From positions 83,030 to 147,029 of the forward strand of contig NZ_BSNM01000013.1 of the NCBI RefSeq assembly GCF_030159995.1: DNA of 64,000 nt, in the 5' to 3' direction. The position numbers were made by a program, and so were the translations under genes. Positions 46,272-54,081 of the stretch are shown piece by piece. How positions within the stretch are numbered: position 1 is the first letter of the stretch; each line of letters begins with the position of its first letter. The notes beneath the pieces are model-generated. The model worked only from the letters and a program-made list of their open reading frames with translations, searched no databases and was not told where the DNA came from. The stretch is from Litoribrevibacter albus. GTDB taxonomy: Bacteria; Pseudomonadota; Gammaproteobacteria; Pseudomonadales; Litoribrevibacteraceae.

Positions 46272-47321
46272 ATGGCACGCGCCGGAGTCACTTACCACGA
46301 TGTCGCCAAAGCCGCCGAAGCCATCAAAACCCAAGGCCAGGAGCCTACGGTGGATCGGGTGCGGGAACATATGGGCACCGGCAGCAAAAGCACCATCGCG
46401 CCGCTGCTCAAGCGTTGGCGATCAGACAACGGAGAGGCAGCCGATATCGGTGGACTCCCGAACGACCTGGTGGAGGTAGTGAAATCACTCCACGAGCGGG
46501 TACAGCAGATGGCCGACCACCGTATTGAGCAGACCCGTCAGGAATTTGAGGCGTCAAATAAAGAACTCCGCAAAGAATTGGCCGATTCCAAAAACACCAT
46601 CGCGCAACTTACTGCCCGACAACAGGATCTTGAGAGCCAGATTGAACGGCAGAACAAAGAAAAAAGTGCGTTAGACAAGTCTCTGGAAGATGTGCGTATC
46701 AGCCTGGTCAAAGCCGAGGCCCAACGAGACGAAGCCATTGTGCGAACCGCTGAATTAAAGGAAAGTATTGCGGAACTTAAGCAGGAAAATAAGGACATCC
46801 GCGATCATTTTGAACATTATCAGCAGCGCACTGCCGAAGACCGTCAGCAAGAACGCGAACAGTTCCGGATCGATACCCAGGGGTTGAAAGACCAGATGCA
46901 GGAACTGCAACACCGGTTCGACCAGGCTGAGTCAAGAGCGTCCGAGTTATTTGATGCCAATGCGCAGTTACAAAGCAATGCCGATAAACTTGAACAGACC
47001 AATGCGACGCTAAACAGGGATTTGAACGGAAAGGTAGATGAGACCCAGAACCTGAAGCGAGACCTTGAAGACGCCATGACGAAGAACCAGGAATACCAGC
47101 ATAAAAATGAGCAATTGGCAGAAAAAATAGCAGCTCTCACTGCTCAGAAAGCAGATGTCGATAAGGAATTGGCCGTGTTATCCCAAGCTTTGAAGGCCAC
47201 CAAAACCGAGTTGAAAACCATCCAGGATAAAGTGACGTATCTGACCGATGAGAACAAGGTAATTCTTCAGGAAAAGGCGATGATCCTAGGACAATTCAAA
47301 CAACTCCAGGGTTCGCTATGA
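46272..47321 (+). CDS. tnpT: TnpT-like coiled-coil DNA-binding protein (KfrA N-terminal domain)
   Basis: 349 residues from ATG 46272, with GAGAGGAAA upstream; the frame is open much further 5' but that region is the resolution site. The N-terminal 'TYHDVAKAAEAIKTQGQEPTVDRVREHMGTG' region (part) is the KfrA-type helix-turn-helix. Residues about 80-345 are an almost unbroken coiled coil. In Tn4651-type transposons TnpT binds the resolution site and helps TnpS. It lies just inside the right terminal repeat of the transposon. Confidence 0.82.
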   Translation: MARAGVTYHDVAKAAEAIKTQGQEPTVDRVREHMGTGSKSTIAPLLKRWRSDNGEAADIGGLPNDLVEVVKSLHERVQQMADHRIEQTRQEFEASNKELRKELADSKNTIAQLTARQQDLESQIERQNKEKSALDKSLEDVRISLVKAEAQRDEAIVRTAELKESIAELKQENKDIRDHFEHYQQRTAEDRQQEREQFRIDTQGLKDQMQELQHRFDQAESRASELFDANAQLQSNADKLEQTNATLNRDLNGKVDETQNLKRDLEDAMTKNQEYQHKNEQLAEKIAALTAQKADVDKELAVLSQALKATKTELKTIQDKVTYLTDENKVILQEKAMILGQFKQLQGSL

Positions 47322-47405
47322 AAAAGGCTGTCACAGCATTGAATATTCGGTAATGTTCCAAAGATGACCAAGTTTTAAGGGCAAATGCCGGGTTAGCGGC
47401 TATCT

Positions 47406-47472
47406 GACGGAAACCTACGGTTTCGAGGGTGCCACAGGATTCAAAACCGTAGGTTTTCGTTCAAATGCCCCC
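47406..47472 (-). repeat. Right terminal inverted repeat of the Tn3-family transposon
   Basis: Reverse complement of 32383-32449, ending in CCCCC at 47472. The external 5 bases GCTGG do not match the left flank. Confidence 0.9.
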
Positions 47473-47490
47473 GCTGGTCCTCCTTGGAAT

Positions 47491-47976
47491 TTAACTGCTG
47501 TTAGGCTTGTAGAGTCCTGCTGCACCTCGAAGCGCAGCAATTAGTAGATTACTGTCTGAATATTCCGTTTGTTTCTGAAGCTGAGACAGGACAAGGCTCG
47601 ATACCTGGAATGTCTGGCCAATAGGAATTGGCAGCGCAAATGCACTACCGCTTCCTTGTGTGGCAGAGACAAAAAGCTTATTGGGTTGTCGCTCGATGAA
47701 AATGCCCTTGCCACTACGCTTGAAGTGAGCTTTTGGAAGGTAGCCAAGGCAAACGGCAGCCATGATTGGAAGCTCAGTATCGCTTAACTGGACGGTTATC
47801 TTCCTCGCCCAGATAACGTTTTCACCCTGTCTTGGCGCGACATCGAGATTTACCGTATGTCCGTGCGGTACGCCTTTCACAAGAAGCGGGGTGGCCTCGA
47901 TCGTTAGAGCCGCATTGGAACCAAAACAGCGAACTTTTGGTTGATCGGATAGGCTTAATTCAGCTTTATTTTGCAT
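47491..47976 (-). CDS. Hypothetical protein next to the Tus-like gene
   Basis: 161 residues. The start overlaps the end of the Tus-like gene by 11 bases, so it is co-translated. I recognise no domain. It is mainly beta-rich by eye ('LTIEATPLLVKGVPHGHTVNL', in part) with a helical C-terminus. Its stop is only 18 bases from the Tn3-family right repeat, so the native C-terminus may have been altered by the transposon, though no frame break is seen. Confidence 0.6.
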   Translation of the reverse strand: MQNKAELSLSDQPKVRCFGSNAALTIEATPLLVKGVPHGHTVNLDVAPRQGENVIWARKITVQLSDTELPIMAAVCLGYLPKAHFKRSGKGIFIERQPNKLFVSATQGSGSAFALPIPIGQTFQVSSLVLSQLQKQTEYSDSNLLIAALRGAAGLYKPNSS

Positions 47977-48886
47977 ATCGATACAGATCCAACGCTAGGA
48001 TAAGTGGCTCTTCCTCGATTCCAGACTCCTGTGCCGGGCGTCGTCGCTGATCGCCCGGATTATCTCGCCAGAATTTTCTGGGTATATTCTTCTGTTGCGC
48101 AATTACGATTCCGGAAATAGGGCAAGATTTTCTGACGATGTTTCCTTCCTCAAGGTAGGCATAGTTTGCACGGAGCTGATTAGGGAGTGTTGATTTCTTC
48201 ACCAGAATCTCGCCTGGATTGCATTTGTTTAACAAATCAACGGCAGTTTGAGACGCACCCTGACCAGGTAGCTTTTTTGCCATCTCGATAGCTTCCTGGA
48301 GAGTAACCTTCTTGATCCGGGCATGGTTAGTCGCCCACGTCCAGCTAAACACATCCAGCGCCGGTGGCATGATTCTGATCTGTGCGTAACATCTCTTGAG
48401 GTCTAGCGAGCCGATACCAGCAGTGCCCATTGCCTTCTTGAGTGCCTCAGTCCTGTAACCTTTTTCGGTGACTTCATCCCTGATCAGCTTGGAGATTCTC
48501 GATACAGAAGCGTCAGTCTCTTTCTGAAAATTGCGTATGGCCATCACCGCATCTTTGAAGGCAGCTTTTGCGGCGTTCAATTGCTCCACGGCAGCTACCG
48601 TTTCCGGTGAGGCACAGACAATTCCTGCTTCTGGCACATGTTCCCCCTCATCGGCCACAAACAACTGCGTCATCGACTTAATAGCCGCCTCCCTTGCTTC
48701 ATTGGACTCCTTGTCGCTGTCTTCCATGCCGAACGTAGGGATATAAACGGGGTAGCTTTCCCGGTCTGAACGGACCGCGCCACTTAACGTCAGGCAGGCC
48801 TCGGCCAACACCTGGTAAGCCTCGTAAAGCACCCGGATGTATTCCGCAGGTAAGACGACGGCATTGTCATGAGTTTGGATATTCAT
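47966..48886 (-). CDS. Tus-like DNA replication terminus site-binding protein
   Basis: 306 residues, close to the 309 of E. coli Tus. Recalled Tus segments align along the length: 'AIKSMTQLFVADE' with Tus 'ALRHFRHLFIQQQ'; 'RIMPPALDVFSWTWATNHARIKKV' (part) with '[20 protein letters not shown]'; 'LRANYAYLEEGNIVRKSCPISGIVIA' (part) with '[26 protein letters not shown]'; and 'PLILALDLYRY' with 'PLRLIIPRLHLYV'. Tus-type proteins bind Ter sites and block replication forks from one side. Such genes occur on some plasmids. The function here is by homology from memory. Confidence 0.72.
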   Translation of the reverse strand: MNIQTHDNAVVLPAEYIRVLYEAYQVLAEACLTLSGAVRSDRESYPVYIPTFGMEDSDKESNEAREAAIKSMTQLFVADEGEHVPEAGIVCASPETVAAVEQLNAAKAAFKDAVMAIRNFQKETDASVSRISKLIRDEVTEKGYRTEALKKAMGTAGIGSLDLKRCYAQIRIMPPALDVFSWTWATNHARIKKVTLQEAIEMAKKLPGQGASQTAVDLLNKCNPGEILVKKSTLPNQLRANYAYLEEGNIVRKSCPISGIVIAQQKNIPRKFWRDNPGDQRRRPAQESGIEEEPLILALDLYRYAK

Positions 48887-48933
48887 TCCACCACCACACT
48901 GGACAGCAAGTCCAAATTACATTAGTAATATGT

Positions 48934-48953
48934 ATAGAATACCAGATAAGCAA
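48934..48953 (+). repeat. Copy 1 of a 20-bp repeat (divergent)
   Basis: ATAGAATACCAGATAAGCAA, in the gap between the Tus-like gene and the next plus-strand gene. It matches the exact 20-mer at 49274-49293 at 16 of the first 19 positions. Possible operator or Ter-like binding site. Confidence 0.5.
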
Positions 48954-49000
48954 GCGTAAGCCAGTCTTACAACGGATATTAATCACTGAAGGATTTGAAT

Positions 49001-49246
49001 ATGCACACCATTGAAATGGCTCTCAATATGCTGCGGATTGGGCATCTCATCGAATGCGAGATCGTACCTTCCGATAAGAAAGCAGGAGCATATAACGTAG
49101 TGACAATAGCCCAGCAGGGGCAGGGTGGCGATCGTTACCTGGTTACGGATGATGCAGGACGAGTGATAGAGTGCAGCACAAGCTACGCAAAATCAGTCGC
49201 AACAAGGATAGGTTTTCAGGATGCTCAAATTAAGACGACATCTTGA
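49001..49246 (+). CDS. Small hypothetical protein
   Basis: 81 residues from ATG 49001, which has GAAGGA seven bases upstream. An in-frame TTG lies at 48995. It is a compact mixed alpha/beta sequence ('LNMLRIGHLIECEIVPSDKK', in part) with no recognised domain. It is divergent from the Tus-like gene, and both could share a control region containing repeat copy 1. The coding character is supported by the ribosome site and frame length only. Confidence 0.6.
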   Translation: MHTIEMALNMLRIGHLIECEIVPSDKKAGAYNVVTIAQQGQGGDRYLVTDDAGRVIECSTSYAKSVATRIGFQDAQIKTTS

Positions 49247-49273
49247 GCCCAAGACACAACAAATAAAACAGGT

Positions 49274-49293
49274 ATACTATACCAGATCAGCAA
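49274..49293 (+). repeat. Copy 2 of the 20-bp repeat
   Basis: TACTATACCAGATCAGCAAT, a perfect inverted partner of 49503-49522. Confidence 0.85.
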
Positions 49294-49502
49294 TGGGTAT
49301 TCTTTATTGGCGCCACACCCCAACCTCCGTGCAAAATTCAGATTGCGCCCCTTCTTTTTCCTTCCCTTTCCTTTATTTTCCTTCTGTTTCCTTGGCACTC
49401 GCGAGGCTACGCCTCCCGGTGCAGAGGTCAATCAGTAAGGTAGGGATTACTCGGGAGTGTCGATCGGAGTGAGGGGGTGAGGCTGGCGCTTGGCCGCTCT
49501 CT

Positions 49503-49522
49503 ATTGCTGATCTGGTATAGTA
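49503..49522 (-). repeat. Copy 3 of the 20-bp repeat, inverted
   Basis: Exact reverse complement of 49274-49293, 209 bp away. Confidence 0.85.
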
Positions 49523-49554
49523 GTTGTTATCAATAATAGCTGGTAGGACTTGAA

Positions 49555-49612
49555 TTACGCGCAGTTACCTGTATTATGCGTAATTATGCAATTGGCGCGT
49601 AATCCCGCGTAA
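49555..49612. promoter_or_regulatory. Cluster of four GCGTAA repeats upstream of the ATPase gene
   Basis: GCGTAA occurs at 49578-49583, 49597-49602 and 49607-49612 on the plus strand and at 49555-49560 on the minus strand, within 58 bp and 30-90 bp before the ATPase start. This looks like a multi-site operator or short iteron array. The binding protein is unknown. Confidence 0.45.
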
Positions 49613-49641
49613 GTCACAAAACAAATATAGGGGTCCTTTTT

Positions 49642-50745
49642 ATGGAAGGGTGGCACTATCCACGAACAGAGCTGGCAGAACAATACCTTGGCCTACTGGC
49701 CCTCGGTATCTCATCAAGCCTAGCGATCATAGCCCCTCGACGTAAAGGAAAGACGCTATTCATCCTTCAGGATCTCGCGCCACTATCGCAGAAGAAAAAC
49801 TACATCCCTGTCTATGCGAGTCTATGGCAAAACATCAATGCCCCCCATGAAGGACTGATCGCAGCCCTGGAAGATGCCATTGCGGCGCTCGATAAAAAAG
49901 CGACCTTCAGCCGGTTGCTCAAGGCCAAAATCAAAAAGACCACCGTAAGCAACGAGCTGCTGGGGAAAATGGAAGTAGAGTTTGCCGACAATCCGAGCAA
50001 ACCAACCAGCAAAGAACTCGCCTATCTCGATCAGTTACTCAGTATGCTGGTCGAAAAGGCTGGCAAGAAAACGGTTTTGCTACTGATTGATGAAGTGCAA
50101 CATCTAACAACGTCCACCCAGTTTGACCCGCTTGCTCACACGCTCCGGACCATGCTGGACAAGCGCCAAGGCAAGGTAAAAAGCATTTTTACCGGCTCCT
50201 CCAGACACTATCTGGATCTGCTGTTGAACGAATCAAAGTCACCGTTCTATCACTTCGTTGAACAACACGATTTTCCAGACCTCGATGATCAATTCATTGA
50301 ATTTCTGAGAGACAAGCTGGCCAAAAACCACCAGATCACTATTGCCATTCAACCATTACGCAAAGCCTTCCTGGACTTGGATCAGTCACCGTACTGGATG
50401 ATGAAGCTGATCGCCCAAATGATTACCTTCAAGGCTACTGTTGAGGAAGCCTTGGAATATGTGCTTCAGCTTATGGAAGCAACCGAAGATTTCGAGGGCA
50501 TATCAAAGAGACTGAAGCCGATCGACCGGCTTGTGTTTCTGGCGCTTTGCAAGGGTACAAACCCCTTCTCAAAAGAGCTAATGGCGAGAATAGACAAGGA
50601 AACCGATGTTAAAGGCGTCGCTTCTAATATCCAGCGAGCCATCAAGCGTCTATCGGAAGCCAGTCTAATCAGCCAGACCCGAAAGGACGGGTACAACATT
50701 GAAAAGCCCGGTTTGAAGCGCTACTTGGAACAGCAGCACCAATAA
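49642..50745 (+). CDS. P-loop ATPase of AAA/STAND type with C-terminal winged helix
   Basis: 367 residues. The Walker A is unusual, A31-P-R-R-K-G-K37-T38. Walker B is 'KTVLLLIDEVQHLTT' (about 145-158), followed by a sensor-type segment 'KVKSIFTGSSRHYLDLLL'. The C-terminal 90 residues ('RLVFLALCKGTNPFSKELMAR...IQRAIKRLSEASLISQ') look like a winged helix. It resembles the archaeal-ATPase/TniB-ExeA group in layout. Specific role unknown; element maintenance or transposition target choice is possible. The cold-shock gene follows after 15 bases with AAGGAG. Confidence 0.75.
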   Translation: MEGWHYPRTELAEQYLGLLALGISSSLAIIAPRRKGKTLFILQDLAPLSQKKNYIPVYASLWQNINAPHEGLIAALEDAIAALDKKATFSRLLKAKIKKTTVSNELLGKMEVEFADNPSKPTSKELAYLDQLLSMLVEKAGKKTVLLLIDEVQHLTTSTQFDPLAHTLRTMLDKRQGKVKSIFTGSSRHYLDLLLNESKSPFYHFVEQHDFPDLDDQFIEFLRDKLAKNHQITIAIQPLRKAFLDLDQSPYWMMKLIAQMITFKATVEEALEYVLQLMEATEDFEGISKRLKPIDRLVFLALCKGTNPFSKELMARIDKETDVKGVASNIQRAIKRLSEASLISQTRKDGYNIEKPGLKRYLEQQHQ

Positions 50746-50760
50746 GAAGGAGTCTAACGG

Positions 50761-51030
50761 ATGCAGACAACGGTTAAACGATGGTTCACCGACAAAGGAT
50801 ATGGATTTCTGCACAATGGGGGTGATGCCCCGGACATCATGGTCCACGCAAACGAACTGAAAAACTGCCAGTACTTGCGTCCAGGGAGGACAGTGGAATT
50901 TGAATGCCACATCAACAGCAAAGGCCTGGTGGCTAAAAACGTCAGACTGGTTCAAGACCAGCCTAAAGCCCCCAATCAACGCCATTCACAGCAGTATCCA
51001 TTCCAAAGATCCGGCTATGGAAGGTACTAG
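50761..51030 (+). CDS. Cold-shock-domain protein with Gln/Pro-rich tail
   Basis: 89 residues. The RNA-binding motifs are K12-GYGFL17 (RNP1) and D25-IMVH29 (RNP2), and the domain ends near residue 65. The tail ('KAPNQRHSQQYPFQRSGYGRY', in part) is basic and aromatic, like single-stranded nucleic acid-binding tails. RNP2 departs from the usual 'DIFVH' (Met for Phe). The likely role is RNA or ssDNA chaperone of the element. A strong terminator follows at 51037-51068, closing the ATPase-cold shock operon. Confidence 0.9.
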   Translation: MQTTVKRWFTDKGYGFLHNGGDAPDIMVHANELKNCQYLRPGRTVEFECHINSKGLVAKNVRLVQDQPKAPNQRHSQQYPFQRSGYGRY

Positions 51031-51036
51031 CGCCAT

Positions 51037-51068
51037 AAAAGGGTACATCCTCGATGACCCTTTTTTTA
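51037..51068 (+). terminator. Rho-independent terminator
   Basis: Stem AAAAGGGT / ACCCTTTT (51037-51044 with 51056-51063) with a short loop, followed by a T run. Confidence 0.85.
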
Positions 51069-51239
51069 TTGGTTTTCATTCGATGACCGGGATAATCCCA
51101 CGCTACACAGGTCTATCCAAGACTTCTATGTGCAGGTGTCTCCTGGCTCGATGCTCATTCAGCAACCTGGTTTGCCGGGTTGCTAGTTTGGCACCTCGTA
51201 GTAACGTTTAAATAAACCACTCTTTATAGGAGAACATTC

Positions 51240-51836
51240 ATGAAGTTATCTGCACTTTTCGGCTCTTTGGCCTTGGTTCTTATCGTTAGCGGCTGCGCCT
51301 CCAACCAGCACGTTTACTCTTCTGATGGCAAATGCCTGACCTGCTGGAACAACCCTATTACCGGCAAGCCCATCAACCATGATGGTAAAGCTAACCAGGA
51401 ACAAACAGCACAGGAATCACAGGTAACCCAGACAACGACTACCGAAACGACCGTTGTAAATACCACTACCGCTAAGCCAACTGAGCACAAAATCGCATTT
51501 ACCGTGCCAGTGAATGTGGATGTCGCGTTCCTCAAGATTAAGAAAGAATTCAACTACTACACCGAGCAGGAAATCCGTCAGGAGTGGGGGAGCATGGCCG
51601 AAGCCAAAATGCAGACTTTCGCCTACGCCTACGATGCTACTCCTTCGGTTTACTACCACATGCGTGCCGATCGCAACCACGATGGCATTCAGGCAATCAT
51701 CGACAGCCAGATCGAGAAGCAGTCTGACAAGGAAAGCAAAATCACGATCACTTACTGGCTAAGAGATAAGTCTGTTAATGCCAGTCAGTTTGGCGAATCA
51801 CTGAAAAATCGAACCAGAAAGGCATTAAACATCTAA
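51240..51836 (+). CDS. Predicted lipoprotein, unknown function
   Basis: 198 residues. A signal peptide with lipobox 'IVSGCAS' places the lipidated cysteine at residue 19. A Thr/Gln-rich linker (about 50-80, 'TQTTTTETTVVNTTTAKP') leads to a folded C-terminal domain ('FTVPVNVDVAFLKIKKEFNYY', in part, ending 'LKNRTRKALNI'). This is the arrangement of outer-membrane-anchored periplasmic proteins. The family was not recognised. It has its own terminator at 51841-51869, so it may be a single-gene unit with a promoter in 51069-51239. Confidence 0.8.
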   Translation: MKLSALFGSLALVLIVSGCASNQHVYSSDGKCLTCWNNPITGKPINHDGKANQEQTAQESQVTQTTTTETTVVNTTTAKPTEHKIAFTVPVNVDVAFLKIKKEFNYYTEQEIRQEWGSMAEAKMQTFAYAYDATPSVYYHMRADRNHDGIQAIIDSQIEKQSDKESKITITYWLRDKSVNASQFGESLKNRTRKALNI

Positions 51837-51840
51837 CACC

Positions 51841-51869
51841 GGGAGGGGGAACCCTCCCTCTTTTATTTT
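51841..51869 (+). terminator. Rho-independent terminator
   Basis: GGGAGGG / CCCTCCC stem (51841-51847 with 51852-51858) and TCTTTTATTTT tail, right after the lipoprotein stop. Confidence 0.9.
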
Positions 51870-51879
51870 GGAGTGATGA

Positions 51880-52281
51880 ATGATCAGAACAATAATTGGC
51901 TTCATACTGGGAGCTGTTGCGACCTTCTACACATTGCCCTTTATTGAGTCCGGTACCGGTAAACTACCAAGACCGGCTATCGGTGACTGGTTTTCGTCTG
52001 ACAATAACAATCACTCCTCAAACATCATCAACTCAGTACCACCTTCCGATTATCGCCAACATGCTGACAGCAAGCTTGCGGCAGAGGTCATGACGGCCAT
52101 CTCCGTTACCAGAACACGCGCCCTCAATGACCAGACATCCGATTACGTTGTAAAGCTCATTACAAACCTGATTGAACGCGAACCAGGTATTCAGTCATTC
52201 GTCCGTGAGAGACTCGGAAACGGCCTGACAAATCGGGAGGCACTTGAGATCTTTGAAAAGTACTACTCGATCCAAGGATGA
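51880..52281 (+). CDS. Small membrane-anchored hypothetical protein
   Basis: 133 residues with one N-terminal hydrophobic segment (about 2-22, 'IRTIIGFILGAVATFYTLPFI') and a soluble helical domain after a polar linker. GGAGTGATGA precedes the start. It overlaps the next gene by four bases if that gene starts at 52278. No family recognised. Together with its neighbour it may form a small membrane complex of the element. Confidence 0.65.
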   Translation: MIRTIIGFILGAVATFYTLPFIESGTGKLPRPAIGDWFSSDNNNHSSNIINSVPPSDYRQHADSKLAAEVMTAISVTRTRALNDQTSDYVVKLITNLIEREPGIQSFVRERLGNGLTNREALEIFEKYYSIQG

Positions 52282-52862
52282 ATCGTATGAAGGCCCTTAT
52301 CGAAATCAATGTCTATGGCGGAAACACACTATTAGCCACGCTTAAAAAGCATGATGACCTGCCAACTGGGATCTACTCCGACCGCCCTGTGAAGTCGCTG
52401 ATTAATCTCACACCTGGCATTCAAGCCAATGTGAAGCTCCAGATAGAAACTGTCTCATTGAGCAATGATGACACTTCGCTCCTGGTTAGCGATAAACGCC
52501 TCCAAGTATCGGAGCTTTTACAGACCCTGGGGGTGCAGAACTTCGTGGCCTTTGTAAAAGATGCAGAGCATCATGGTTGGATAGTGGAAAAGTACATCGA
52601 CGGTATCAACCAATATTTCCACTTAGATCACAACAATCAGCCACTATCAGCTCCTGCCATCTTATCGGAAAACATCCTTACCTTGTTTCTGTTCATTCTC
52701 ATGGCAGCAACTCCTGCCGTAGTTTTGAAGTTTATGAGCAGTGGCTATTTGGGAAGTCCTTTCTGGGTGTTTGCCCTGTTCTTAGGGCTTACTTCAGTCG
52801 TGTATTTTCTCTCGTTCGGCGTCATGCAGTATATGAGGACCAGAGGGGAACCAATATTCTAA
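52278..52862 (+). CDS. Hypothetical protein with two C-terminal membrane segments
   Basis: 194 residues from ATG 52278, which overlaps the previous stop (ATGA); ATG 52287 is an alternative. The soluble N-terminal part is about 130 residues. It is followed by two hydrophobic helices (about 135-155, 'ILTLFLFILMAATPAVVL', and 165-185, 'FWVFALFLGLTSVVYFLSF'). Unknown family; co-transcribed with its neighbours. Confidence 0.65.
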   Translation: MNRMKALIEINVYGGNTLLATLKKHDDLPTGIYSDRPVKSLINLTPGIQANVKLQIETVSLSNDDTSLLVSDKRLQVSELLQTLGVQNFVAFVKDAEHHGWIVEKYIDGINQYFHLDHNNQPLSAPAILSENILTLFLFILMAATPAVVLKFMSSGYLGSPFWVFALFLGLTSVVYFLSFGVMQYMRTRGEPIF

Positions 52863-52872
52863 GGTGGCAACC

Positions 52873-54066
52873 ATGACACAATACTCCATCGGTGATTGCG
52901 TTCTCGAACGTTCCGATCCTTTATTTGAAGAGGCGCTGGCCAGCGCCTACAAATCTCGCGAGCGCCCCTTGTGCCTTTGCTCAACTCCCGGCGTGCCAAT
53001 GTATATTGCTCGCACCGGCGACAACAGCTATGTGCTGAAGCGAATGCCAAACAGTGGCCAACAGCATCATCCAGACTGTGATTCCTACGAGATCCCGGCT
53101 GAACTCTCCGGTCGTGGAGCCGTTGAGAACAAGGCCATTTCAGAAGACCAGGAGACAGGAATAACCAATCTGAAACTGGACTTCACCCTCTCAAAGGTTT
53201 CTCTGAATCGAACGATTAGCAAGGGTGAAACCAAAGAACCCACTGCGGTCAAAGCAGATCCAACCAAGCTTACCATCCGATCGCTGCTCCACTTCCTCTA
53301 TGAAGATGCAGGCCTTAACAAGTGGGCACCAAACATGGAAGGCAAGCGCTCCTGGTATGTGATCAGAAAGTACCTCCTACAAGCAGCGCAAAACAAAGTC
53401 ACCAGAAAACACCCACTAGGAGAAGCACTGCTGATTCCAGAGCAGTTTTCTCTGGACCACAAAGATGAAATTGTGGCCAGACGCAGACAGTTCCTATCCA
53501 AGCTGAAAAAGCAGGGCAACAAACAGCCTATGGGCATACTCATTGGCGAAGTGAAGACGATCGAAGAAGCCCGGTTTGGATTCAAGATGATCGTCAAGCA
53601 TATGCCCGATACTCCGGTTTACATGGGAGAGGATGTTTACAAGCGAATAAATAAGGCCTTCTCCACTGAGCTTGCTTTTTTCCATGAAAATGAATCCATT
53701 CATTTGCTAACAATCTGTACTTTTCTTCTGAGCGCATCCGGCAGTCCCCAGGTGGATACCATCTCTTTCATGGCCGTGGATCGGAATTGGCTTCCCTTTG
53801 AAAACATAGAGGAGCTTGAACTCCTGGAGCGGCTCTGTACAGGGAAGCGTCATTTCATCAAAGGCTTACGCTACAACCTTGGATCGTCTGATGTCATAGC
53901 CTCGGTTCTTCTAACCGATACTGAAGGAAAACCTACGGCTGTTTACCTGGTTCCAGCAGGAGCGACAGAGAGCTATTACGACGAGCTGAACGCGGTTGTT
54001 AGTCATAGCGAGTTACCAAGTCAAATCCTTGATGTGAATCAGGAAGATACCCTTAGCGCCGTTTAA
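52873..54066 (+). CDS. DUF1173 family protein
   Basis: 397 residues from ATG 52873, preceded by AAGGTGG; a GTG at 52864 is in frame. The N-terminal region carries C34-x-C36 in 'RPLCLCSTPGVPMY' and H65-H66-PDC69 in 'GQQHHPDCDSYE', a possible zinc site typical of DUF1173 proteins. The rest is a mixed fold with 'IRKYLLQAAQNKVTRKHPL'. DUF1173 proteins are found mainly in plasmids and integrative elements of proteobacteria. Their function is not known. Confidence 0.8.
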   Translation: MTQYSIGDCVLERSDPLFEEALASAYKSRERPLCLCSTPGVPMYIARTGDNSYVLKRMPNSGQQHHPDCDSYEIPAELSGRGAVENKAISEDQETGITNLKLDFTLSKVSLNRTISKGETKEPTAVKADPTKLTIRSLLHFLYEDAGLNKWAPNMEGKRSWYVIRKYLLQAAQNKVTRKHPLGEALLIPEQFSLDHKDEIVARRRQFLSKLKKQGNKQPMGILIGEVKTIEEARFGFKMIVKHMPDTPVYMGEDVYKRINKAFSTELAFFHENESIHLLTICTFLLSASGSPQVDTISFMAVDRNWLPFENIEELELLERLCTGKRHFIKGLRYNLGSSDVIASVLLTDTEGKPTAVYLVPAGATESYYDELNAVVSHSELPSQILDVNQEDTLSAV

Positions 54067-54081
54067 GAAGTAGGAATAACA

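Larger units (their letters stand above)
32383..47472. mobile_element. Tn3-family chromate-resistance transposon, interrupted by IS21 and RIT elements
   Basis: The outer limits are set by matching terminal inverted repeats about 67 bp long, both starting GGGGGCATTTGAAC. In order it contains tnpA (minus strand, broken), chrB-chrA-DUF1259, a tyrosine recombinase (tnpS-like) and a divergent KfrA-like coiled-coil protein (tnpT-like), the resolution module of Tn4651-type transposons. The total is 15.1 kb, or about 9 kb without the nested insertions. The 5-bp flanks differ (CCCGC at left, GCTGG at right), so no target duplication is visible, which suggests rearrangement after insertion. Confidence 0.88.
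49247..49641. other. 395-bp intergenic region rich in repeats
   Basis: No supported gene. It contains the 20-bp inverted repeat pair (49274-49293 and 49503-49522), a 13-bp palindrome GGTATACTATACC at 49270-49282, a pyrimidine-rich tract about 49346-49395 and the GCGTAA repeats at 49555-49612. It is likely a control region for the ATPase operon, or a replication/maintenance site of the element. Confidence 0.6.

Noticed and set aside
49221..49472. 83-codon plus-strand frame in the repeat-rich gap
   Set aside because: It crosses the inverted repeat and a pyrimidine-rich tract and overlaps the previous gene; composition does not look coding.
49270..49522. CRISPR-like array from the 20-bp repeats
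   Set aside because: Only two exact copies, in inverted orientation, with one long spacer; no cas genes in the window.
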